Origin: Tenodera sinensis
Lineage: Eukaryota > Arthropoda > Insecta > Mantodea > Mantidae
Length of the DNA stretch: 64,000 nucleotides
Reading direction: 5' to 3'
Assembly (NCBI GenBank): GCA_030765045.1
Contig: CM060974.1
Location: 56,825,839-56,889,838, forward strand
The translations under genes were made by a program, and so were the position numbers. This document shows, one piece after another, positions 33,401 through 45,400 of the stretch; the first letter of the stretch is position 1, and each line of letters starts with the position of its first letter. The notes under the pieces were generated by a model. That model saw nothing but the letters and a program-made list of their open reading frames with translations, had not been told where the DNA came from and did no database searches.

Positions 33401-36400
33401 CTGTTTAGTTTCAAAACTTCTTCTTTCTTGTTGAAATTGTTGGGATGTTTATATATTTCAATGGCTTCGCGCTGTAACCGGGCATGGTAGTGTGTTGTGG
33501 ATGAAAGGATGTTTGTGTCCTGGAACTTAATTATGTGTTCTCCCTCCGCTTCAATGGCATGTTGGGCAACTGCGGACTTATCAGTTTGGGCCAGGCGGCA
33601 GCTTCTTTTATGTTCGGTGAGTCTTGTGTTGATACTGCGTTGAGTAGTTCCGATGTAAACCGATCCGCAGGAACAGGGAATACGGTAAACACCGGCTGAT
33701 GACAAGGGGTCCCGGGGGTCTTTAGCAGAGCGTAATAGGCTGTTCAGTTGCCTGGTGGGCTTGAAGACAGTCTTGATACTGTGCCGTTGTAGTATGTGTT
33801 GAATACGGTCGGTGACATTCTGGAAATATGGCAGGAAAACTATACCGTTATGTTTGGGCTTGTTTGTTTTTTGTGAGGCAGGTTTCGGCTTGGCAGGGCG
33901 GCAGGCTCTTTTGACCTCTTGAATAGAATATCCATTAGAAAGTAAGGCTTTCTCAAGGTGACAGAGTTCTTGTTGTAATAAGTGTGGCTTGCAAATGCGA
34001 GAAGCACGGTTTACGAGTGTCTTAATCATGCCTCGTTTTTGTCTGGGATGATGATTTGAGGCTTTATTTAAATAGCGCAGTATGCCCAAGTCTGCCGTCT
34101 GCTTTCCTGCTGACTAAGACGTCCAGAAAAGGTAGCTGTCCGTCTTTCTCTTCCTCCATGGTGAATTGTATGCGTGTGTTGATGCTGTTAAGATGTAGTA
34201 GGAAGTCTTGAAGAGTTTCTTTTCCATGGGGCCATACGACGAAAGTGTCGTCCACATAGCGGAGCCAGACAGTCGGTTTTAGAGGAGCCGTGGCCAAGGC
34301 TTTGGACTCAAAAGATTCCATGAAGAAATTGGCCACTACCGGGCTAAGAGGGCTTCCCATGGCAACTCCATCGATCTGCTCGTAGAACGAATGGTTCCAC
34401 TGGAAATACGTCGTGGTGAGAACTTGGTGGAAGATGGCGATTATATCTTCTGAGAAAATGTGCTTTAACTGTGTGAGGGCCTCTTGTACTGGAACCATGG
34501 TGAAGAGTGAGACGACATCAAAACTGATCAGAAGGTCATGAGGTTGTAGTGTGAGGCTTTGTAGTTTCTGGATGAAATGAGTCGAGTCTTTAATGAAGGA
34601 GTCTGTCGAGCCGACGTGTGGCTGTAGTAGGCATGCTAGATGTTTGGCTATATAATAAGTCGGAGATCCAATTCCGCTGACAATGGGCCTTAGAGGCACA
34701 TCCGGCTTATGTATTTTTGGAAGGCCATAAAGTCTGGGAGGCTGGGCTTCTGATTTGATGAAGCGGCGTTTGTCTTCTGCTGGCAGGGAAGAATTCTTGA
34801 TGAGGGCGTTGGTTTTCCGTAGAATACGAGCTGTGGGATCTCGTTGAATTTTCCGGTATGAGTCAGGCTTAAGAAGATCTGAGATTTTGTCATCGTAGTC
34901 TTGCTGGTTTAGAATGACAGTGGCATTCCCCTTGTCTGCTGAGCAGATGATGATATTTTTGTTCCTGCCATATTTCCAGAATGTCACCGACCGTATTCAA
35001 CACATACTACAACGGCACAGTATCAAGACTGTCTTCAAGCCCACCAGGCAACTGAACAGCCTATTACGCTCTGCTAAAGACCCCCGGGACCCCTTGTCAT
35101 CAGCCGGTGTTTACCGTATTCCCTGTTCCTGCGGATCGGTTTACATCGGAACTACTCAACGCAGTATCAACACAAGACTCACCGAACATAAAAGAAGCTG
35201 CCGCCTGGCCCAAACTGATAAGTTCGCAGTTGCCCAACACGCCATTGAAGCGGAGGGAGAACACATAATTAAGTTCCAGGACACAAACATCCTTTCATCC
35301 ACAACACACTACCATGCCCGGTTACAGCGCGAAGCCATTGAAATATATAAACATCCCAACAATTTCAACAAGAAAGAAGAAGTTTTGAAACTAAACAGCA
35401 ACTGGTATCCTGTCATTGAAGGCAAGAAACGACACAAAACAGCAGAAACTGAAGTGATCCAATCAGGAGGCAACACCTTGAGCGAAGCCCGCCCCCTCCC
35501 ACCGGCCGTGCGCCGCCCGAGCCAATCAGCGGAGGCCACTAGAAGGATAAATACCGCAGCTCTGACAGTCCACACCTCAGGCGCTACGCTAACTTCTCCG
35601 AGGAGATTACGACCGCGCCACTGAAGATGTCCGCCGCAGATGTGGACGAAACGTCTGGGTTCTTCAACTCCAGCAGACCACGGCATAACAGCCCGGAAAT
35701 AACTCCTAGTTATAATGGTATTTAAAGTATGGCAGACTCCAGCAGACCACGGCATAACAGCCCGGAAATAACTCCTAGTTATAATGGTATTTAAAGTATG
35801 GCAGACTGCTGATGAATAACCCATAATGGCAGCAGGTTTGAATTGTTCAAACCCTGGGAAAGGGCAACCGAGATAGAAAAGATCCCTGCTGATGAGATAA
35901 GAGTTAATAAACCTAAAATCTTATGGACTAATAATCATAATAACCCTAGAAGATAAAGGGGATGATGAATAGTAGCAACTAAAGCAGCTCCTTGTGGCAC
36001 ATCTAACAGTGGTGGAGGGAGTGAAATAGCATAATTTTAATCGTCATTGATAAAATCATGCTTTGCTTATACTTTCTATGAAAAACAATCACATACAAAA
36101 ATTATGACATATCATAAATATCCAAATGCCGCTCATTATGCTCATAGAACACTTCCAGTTCTAACAGCGAATAACACAATGTGTCTCTATTTCACAATGA
36201 TCATCAGGAATGAAAAACAGTTCCACACCTAACACTAAAATGGAATATGAGGAACATTTAATAGAAATAGGAAGTCTCTTGTACAAAGACTCAACCTGAT
36301 GACTTACCTTGGTTGTTCTGTGGAATAAACATCTTCATCTGTTTCATCCTGTAACATAACAATTCACTTGTAAAACACATGATCTGCCCTAACCCTGACT

Positions 36401-39400
36401 CTTATCTTCAAAATGAGGAGCAGAAACAAAATGAGCTTTTTTTATAGAATCAACAGAGAAGAAATTACTTGACATAACAACCACGCAATGAAGATAAATA
36501 ACATTTTTCCATTAAAACACTTAAGTCATTTTATACTGCAGGATTCCAAAGATTTTGTTCTTAAACACCTTAAAATAATATTTCATTCACTGTTTTAATT
36601 ACTAATTATTTATTCAAATCTTTGAATTCAATAGTTATTATGGACACGATATCTAGCCAGAAAGTTCAATGCTTTTAAACTAGAAATTCCACTCAGTTGT
36701 ATGGTGACTGAAATTATATCAATCTTCTGCAACTGTTAACTACCATATTTGTTATGTACAGGAGGCTTGGTAACGGTGGGTGAGGTTATGTTGGATTTTT
36801 TTTTTTTTGGTTGAATTAACATCCTCCAACATTGTGTCATATCAGAGGAATGAATGAAATGAAAGGGGTCAAATGATGCTCAAATGAGCCCGAGATCCAT
36901 GGAGCTTTAAGTTACCTGATATTCGTTTTCTCAGGGTAAGGAAAACCTCAGAAAAAACCTTACCCGGATAACTTACCCTAAGCGAGATTCGAACGCACGA
37001 CCTCTTGAACGTGAGGCAGACACGCTAACCATCCCGCTACCGAGTCGGGCGTTATGTTGGATTTGGTATAACTTGGACTATAGCACAAATCATAAAAGGC
37101 AAATTTAAGTCATTAACCCAAGGTCAAGTTATTATTGTTAGGGCCTGTATTACGATCTCCGGTTAAGGTTTCGGTTAATGCTTAACTGGAAGTTACACCC
37201 AAATGTGTGTATTACGACCTTCGGTTAAGGGCTAACCGAGAGTTATTTCTGGAGTTACACTAACCGTAACCTGAAGTATCGGTTAGTGCGTTAACTTGGA
37301 GTTTACTCGCTTTCACTCAGAAAAATGGCGTACCTCCAGCCACAATTACCTGTCGAAAGTGATTCTGAAGATGAAATGCTGGCCCAATATTTATTAAGTA
37401 GAAGAAGAGCAAAGCGATTCAGAATGCGGAGAGACAATTTCGAGGAGTGGAACGAAGAAGAGTTCCGACAACGGTACAGATTGTCAAAAGCCACGACATC
37501 CGGCGTTTTAGCGGAGATACGACATCAAATTGAATTTACGACAGAAAGGTAAGTTTTTAGCATGTATGTAACATTATACAAGCATAGCTTTATATTTCTG
37601 ACAGTCATAAAATGAAATAAAATAAATCAACATAAATTATGGGTATATCTCAATGGTCATTGGGTTATAACCTATAATTCTTTTGGCCCATAATTGTAGT
37701 GGTTTGATACAATACGATGTTTTGTACGATTGTTTTTACATCGGCACCACGTTTTAACGAATGTAAATTTAATAAACGGAGCATAACAAATTGCACATTT
37801 CGCGAATAGAAAATACACGGAAACACACAATATGTATATGTGCATATACATATAAACATTCAAGAAGACGTGGAGCCTAGATAATTGTCTTCAGCTAGTA
37901 AACGCTGCATTTATTCATTGTGTACATAACGATTTTGCGCTTCTTTAAAGCATTTGAAGGCCCTGAATGAATAGTGAAAAGGATATTTTTAGGTTATGCA
38001 ATTTGTACTTACCTACAAACCATTATTATAGGCAGTGTTCACACATCTGTGATGTGGTTAACCTAAATGATTACTTATGTGCCATACCGTATTGCCTATA
38101 GCCTTTGCATCAATATATTTGCTGCATTGAAATGAATCACACACAAAAAGAAATGTCAAACCTATCCATGTTGTAGGTTTTGGCAGTTTTTGTCCTTTAT
38201 TGGGTTTTTATATCAAGGATACAATACTGTCACTTAAATGCGACTTTCGGATTGAAACGTGAAGTGCCGAAAATTTTTATATAAGCTGTTTTTTTTTTAA
38301 GACAACATAGACTAGATGTTCATAACTTTGCTTTTTTTCATCGTTATTAGTTGTAAATTTTTGTGTCCTATTTTATGACAATTCATGTGGGGAGAGATGA
38401 TTTATCCACTCTATTCAACTACTAACAAGACTTCTCAGGTTTTAAAAGTTTCATATCATTATCATCAGAATAACAAAAAGTGTGTCCCTATTTTTAAAGC
38501 TTTGCTACTTAATATTCTGGTCTTCATAAATTTGCAAAACATTCCATAAGGTTTGTGCTTGACAAACTTTTTTGGTTAGTAATCATACTAATTGGAAACA
38601 TTGCAATTGAATGTGTTGTAAACATTAGGTTTTCACCATAAATTTGTATTTGTTTCATGCAGTTTATATTTCTTATCATATTTAAGTGTAATGAGCACAT
38701 AAAGAATATTATTATAGCACTCATCTTGTAAGAATATTTGGGTAATTAAGCTGAAAACCTTTCCTAACTACTTCACCATACCATAGGCAAACTCGGAATT
38801 TGCTCCAATCAGATGTCACTTTACGACAGAAGGAAAGAAAGAAAGCCTGCAAAAACTTTTGTTGCAGAATAAATCCATAGTAACTCAACCTAACCTAGGT
38901 AGATCATTTCTATTCCATGAAGCTAGATGCTTCACTAATTTGCTGTCAGGATCTTTCAGCTCCTTTTGCCAAAACAAAATAATTAATGCAATAGGTAATA
39001 AGGATTCAAACTAATTGTAATTTAATAAAAAAGCTATAAATCTTCTACATAATATGTTATTACCCTTTCTGTTGTACAGTCTCACCGCCTATATGTATTA
39101 CTGAACTGTTCTGCGTGGATAACGGCAAATTTCTGTATTAAAGATAGTTCATTTATTTTTAACAATTTAGTCTGAATTCATACTTATATGCCTTTTGAAA
39201 TACTACTTACCTTCTGAATTTGTAATTAAAAACTATAACAGATTTCTTATTTTTTCAGAAACTGGTGTCTTCCAGCAATGGAACAACTACTGATGACTCT
39301 GCGCTTTTATGCAACTGCTGGAACATACACCTCTATTGGGGACATTAGTGGTGTGCATAAAGCAACAGTAGGCAGAATCATTAGCAATGTTACTGCCGCC

Positions 39401-42400
39401 ATTGCCTCCTTAAGGCCGAGGTATGTTGCACTACCTCAAACCGCGGAAGATGTGCGGAATGTCCAGCAGAAGTTTTTCGATATTGCAGCATTCCCAAGGG
39501 TGATAGGTGCCCTTGATTGCACCCATGTGCGGATAAAGTCTCCAGGTGGGGAAGAAGCGGAACACTTCCGCAACAGAAAAGGATACTTTTCATTTAACGC
39601 ACAGACATTGGTAGATGCGGACCTTGTGATCCGAGACATTGTGGCACGGTGGCCTGGATCTGCACATGACTCCACCATTTTCAGGCATTCTAGACTGAGG
39701 AATCGGCTGGAAAATAATGAACTGGGAAACAGTGTGGTGTTATGTGATTCTGCATATGCAGTAGGTCCATATCTTCTTCCTCCTCTGCAAGCTCCGCAGC
39801 TACCAGAGGAGCAGTTGTACAATGAGTCACAAATTCGAACCAGGAATGTTGTGGAAAGGTGCTATGGTGTGCTTAAAGCAAGATTTCCTGTTTTGTCTTT
39901 AGGAATCCAGGCAAATGTCAACCAGGTCCAGAACATAATTGTGGCGTGCGCTGTGCTACACAATATAGCACGAGCAAACAACGACGATCTTCCTCCAGTT
40001 GAGGCTGACATCCATCGCCAGTTGGAGGTATACGTGCAAGAGGAAGAAGTACTAGCAGCACTTCAAGAAGTGCATGTTGGAAATCGTGTACGAGATAGTG
40101 TGCGCAGAACATTTGTGCAGTATTTTCGAAACAGATTCCAGGTACAGAGAGTGTAATTACTGGGTTTAGTCGTCCAGTTACATGGGAACGTGCCTGCCTG
40201 GATGCAGTCCAGGATCTCCATTCAGAGATCCCCAACATCAGCTCCCGCCTAGCCACCCTGAGGGAGGCATTCACTACACTCAGCGATGCTATCACCAGTA
40301 TACACAGCTGCTCCGCCTCACCAGAAGACCGACCGGCTTCTCCAGAAATATCAACAGCCACACCAGATGAAGACTCTCCATCCACACTAGTAGCACTCCA
40401 ACAACGTTCCAGGGGCTTTTACATCCATGACGACCGTGGCTGCGACGAGCTATGTCGACACATGAAGTGCATAAACTTCCCAAATTGACACCATGATTCA
40501 CAAACATGATTATTCCAGTCACCCATCATGACCATCTACATCATTCACCACTCACCACTATCACCATCACTAGCTACCAGGGGGCATTCAGGGCTTAGGT
40601 CATGTTTGTCCTGTGCCACTTCAGTAATCACTCGCTGTTACTCCCACTGGCAGATAGCTTTCATCTATCACCACAGAATGCGCAGATGCTTTATTGCAGC
40701 AGTGAGGTTGGACCTCAAGACTTCTGGTGGGGTTTTTTAGTGAGTAGTGCTGCCCTGGTTCGAATCCACAGTAGGAGTCTTACACTCGCAGGCTTGCCTG
40801 CGGTAAGTGCCTTTTTCCCCATCACTAACAATAAAATAACGGATCAAATTAAATAAAGATTATCACCACATAATTACCTTATGTAGTTAAGTAAAAATAA
40901 AAAAAGATTATCGGCGTTCGCAGTGTATGTGACAGCAGTGTGGGTATAAACAGTACAGTACGCTCTCTTCTGTAGCTGTAGACCGTCGAAGTTATGTCAG
41001 TGCTGTTGCTATTGTGTTTACATAGTGAATGTGTGTGATGCATTTGGGCTGTTGGCAAACATGAAGGGTTGCCAAATTCTATTTCTAAACCTAAGATGCA
41101 AATTCAGATCCAATAATTACCGAATATTCCAAAGCAAAAATATACTCAAAAAGAGAAAAAAACGGAACATAAAACGTATAATTAGCTAATCATTGTAGTG
41201 ATAAAAAAGAAAACAACTATTAAGTTTAGTTGTTTCCTGGATATGCACGTGTTACACTTTGCGAGTAAGGGAATCACAATATGTAATTAAATAAGAATCA
41301 AGGCCCTAGTAATAAATGTAGTGGGTGACTTGAGATGTTCATTATCTGTTTATAATTATCACTGTAATGGAAAAATGGTTATGAATGGTAATAAAAAATT
41401 AAAACACAAATTTGATGAGAGCATGCCTTTTTATTTGTTTTCGAGTTGCTTTTCAGCTAATTTGATCTGTAGATCTAACAATATACTTTTTTTTTTAATT
41501 ACTTCCATCTTTGCCTCGTGCTTTTCTTTAATGCATTTCATTTCCTCCTTGTGTCTCTTCCTCAACATTTCCTGCTCTTCCTCAGCCCTTCTCTGCCGTT
41601 CATCATACTCCTTCTGGAGCAACTCTTGTTGAAGGACTGCAACATTTTTTCTCTCCTTTCCCCAAGAGAGAAGACTTTTGCTGCAGATAGAGGGTGTTGT
41701 ATTCACCCGCTTTCTTTCTGTGAACATTGCAAAATGTATGATTACACAACAGTAGGACGACTGTTCTTTCTAAAAGCAAATAGTGTAATTAATGTGTACA
41801 AGATTACTTTTAAAGATGGGTCAGCAGTAGAAACACGAACATTATTACCAGAACCACAAGAGCACTGCAGGTTATAAGCACATGGACATTAGGCCAAGGT
41901 CAGGCACTAGCTGTGTAACTCCAGGATGCATAGCACAGTAAAGTGCAGTAGTTGTGAACAGGGGATCCAAGTATGTATTAATTTGTAATTGAAATAACAA
42001 GTATGCCTAAAGTGCAGGACTGCAGTTATAAACACATGTATACAATCCTAGAGGACTTGTATTCAGATGTAGAAGACATTAAATGTAAGGTATGCTATAC
42101 AAGTTTTGGTTTTGAAACATTGAAAATGTACATGGTCATACTGTGCACCACGTTACGAAAATAATGTTTATGTACCTATAAATTTATGGATTGCAATTCA
42201 ATGTGTTACATAGAATTCAATTTTTAATTCAATTGTCCCGTGTACAATTTAATGGCTACCCTGTAAGACTGTATATAATTTCCAATTAACTGCTCATCTG
42301 CAGGTACATCTTTACTTTGTACACGACTGTATGTTACTTGATTGCATACGATAAAAGAAAGTTTTGTTTATTCTGTCACTGACCGATAATTCGCGGCCTG

Positions 42401-45400
42401 TGTCCATGTGCAATAAACTTGAAGAAACGGGTATGCTTATTACACATGAGATGCTTCAAATCTAAACAGAACGAGACAAATCTGCAATAGCCTTCAGAAC
42501 ATGTGATCACAACATTATTAGAGCCTATCAATTTTGATTTGCCACCACTACCAACACCACTACTGTGTAACTTGCCCTTGAAATGTATTAAAGTGATGTT
42601 TGTGTTTCTAATGCTTTAAAAGTTAATAATTTAAAACTCAATTTTCCTTCTAACTTCTTTCAGTATACTAAAATGTGGCTGAAATTCTTGCAAGCCTTTG
42701 GCATGGATGTGACGCTACCTAAATTGATATATTACACAAACTGTAGATTTTTCTTATGAATACAGCAAGGCAATTATTCTTTGTACATTCCTACCATACA
42801 AATATCTAATTTAGCAAATACAAAATCATGTATGTTGTCAATACTTGGATGTGTGGGTGGTTTGCCAAATGTAACATCTACCGCTAAGAACATCACAATG
42901 TACTGTTACTCTAATCATCGTTTCTAAAGTGTCTCAAATTTAGCGAGTATACTAATTCCAGCTTATATATCTCTTGTTTTCAAAATCAACTTACACTATT
43001 CGTCTATAAATTACCAAACAGAGTAATAAGTCTTGCTGCACAGGTATTTTTTAAGGACGAACTTACATTTTTCTACATTCCTGGAATATAATAATTAAAA
43101 ATTGTACCACATTCATAGTTAACTTCTTATGTTAGCGTCAGTCATAAATTTCTTAAAGAGCTCTTACCTGCACTGCTACTTGTTCGCAGAGCAGCACTTC
43201 TGGGCGTTCTCAGCATCTTCGCCGAGAAATCTCCCCAGTCAGGATCTGTCAATTAAAACATTTATTAATATACTTGTTATATTCCTCTACCCTTTGCATT
43301 CCTCATTACATAGGACCCAAAGTAAAAACTAAATTGTATGTCTTAGCTCCTATGTATCCAAACAAGTTTAGAAAACAGCGTGTGCATAACATGTGAGCTG
43401 CACAGATTTTATATAACAATGCACAGGAATGTATGAAATTTAATATTTCCTGCCAAATCAGGGCAGGAAATGTTCCTTCACTCAACTAGCCCTTTAGTGA
43501 GAGTGTTGTGTTCTCAAAATAACTAGGTTTATTATAATATTCAGAGACACCTTCAGTGTCATGTAGTGAGGTATACATGTGTGCACAGAAACTTCCTACA
43601 TAAAACTATTTGTTTCCTCTTTCCAACTGCAACTAGCTATGTAGTCAATAAAACCACAATTTTGTCATGCAGAAGTACTCTTTTTAAAAAAGAAAAAAGT
43701 ATGTTAGATTTACAAATAAAGTTGAGAAAAGGATTTAATTTATAAAACTGAAATTTGATTTGATTGACCCTTAAGGTTTCGAATAGAGTATGGTCACGGA
43801 ATCGCTATTTAATGTACATATACATAATTCCTGTGTTGCACAAAGTATACATGTAATTAACGCCAACTACAGGAAAATATACTGCAGGACCTAAGCTGCA
43901 AAGCGTAGCTGACAAATGTTTTTTTTTTTTTTTTTTTTTTGCATGCAGAGGAGAGTAAAGTCTCCACCTACGAAATGACGGTAAACCATAGCCAAAACAA
44001 GAATGAACATAAAATCCAGTGATAGCCAATACTACTTATTAACTCAGGATTACTATCACGTACCCTGTAATTCTTAACATCAAGTCTTTCCCTCCAGCAT
44101 ACTGTACTGGGTTACCATAAGCTATACATAACCAGTTATGCTATTTGTAACTGAGATGTATTTAAATAACCACAATCAGACATTCACAAGTCTCTGGCTC
44201 TATTGCGGAATGGAGTGAATACCTGAGCACAAAACTTATTTCACTATTGAGAAAAATGTATATTAAGCTAAAAAGGTCCAGGAACCTTCCAAAAGTACAC
44301 ATGTAGCCTCCTGACCCAAAGACCATATCCAATCCTACACTCAAGAATCATAATTTTGTCTAGATATAAAATCCGCAGGATAACGTCAAATTACTTGATA
44401 ACTAATGGCAATTGTTAATGTATCCTACACAATAAAGGCAATTTATAAAATGTACCATTTTATCTATGGACAGACTACAAATTCAAAAAACGAGTTTAGT
44501 AAACATAGTTCTTACAAATGTCAGTAAACAACTTCATTTTTGGAAGTGTTCATTTCACAACAATGAATATGCAGGCACTGTTCTGTAAAATTCAAAGCTA
44601 CAAGAAGCACAATTCAATACAAAAAGCTGCATGACTGTAAATTTTGTTTGGAGCTGCCCCTATACTTTTGAATGAGTGTGTTTAAATACTTGAGGGGTAA
44701 AGCTGCTGGATCATATTGGTAGTTTGGTATACGTGGCAATTTTATAGATTTGTCTTACCTTGTGCTACAACTGCTTCAGCAGGTTCAGTGGCTGAAGTGC
44801 TGGGAACATCCCAATCAGGATTTGGGACAGCAATCACCTCCACACTGCCTGCTGGTTCATCTGTAATACCATTATACACTAGTACAACACAATTACTCAT
44901 GTTTACTCTAAGTTACAAATATGAAAAACTACTGTAACCCTCACCAATCAGATCACTGTCTGAAATAGATTGCAGTCCAGTGCCTGTGCTGCCCATCAAC
45001 GAATTAAGGTAATCTTCTGCTGGTGACGGTTTTGGAGATGGAGGCTTTCCTCCTCCTGTGCCATACAGTATCTTCTTTCTCTCCGCATTTGCCTGCCGAG
45101 CTCTCTTTTTTAACGCTTCATATTTTTCCCGAAGCTGTAGGGATGTTCGTTGGTTGGTAGTTTGGGAGTTAAATTGAGTAGTAATGAGCTCCCAAGCTCT
45201 CTCCTAAAACGGCAAAATTACCAAATGAATATTATAATTTGTAAGGATTTAAAGGTTTGAAAGAAAATTGTAATAAATGTAACACACACACACTAACCTT
45301 CTCTTTCCACGTGGCAGCTCCTGTGGCTTTATTTTCCACCACAGCTTTATGCTGTTGAATAAGGTCCAACAGCACCATATTTTCTTCTTCGGTGTAATTG

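Larger units (their letters stand above)
33055..35713. mobile_element. PLE1: Penelope-like element, head-to-head inverted pair
   Basis: A long minus-strand copy (33055 to about 34960: RT from its first motifs, then GIY-YIG endonuclease) meets a 5'-truncated plus-strand copy (about 34961-35713: only the endonuclease end). Their shared 750-bp parts are almost identical; the proteins differ at two residues by eye. The unit is flanked by AATGGTATTTAA at 33043-33054 and 35714-35725. The central joint lies in a short sequence, CCTGCCATATTTCCAG, common to both copies. Inverted truncated partners are known for Penelope insertions. Confidence 0.85.

Noticed and set aside
39390..40385. Minus-strand open frames of 67-155 codons over the transposase
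   Set aside because: They overlap a well-supported DDE transposase on the plus strand and show no known motif.
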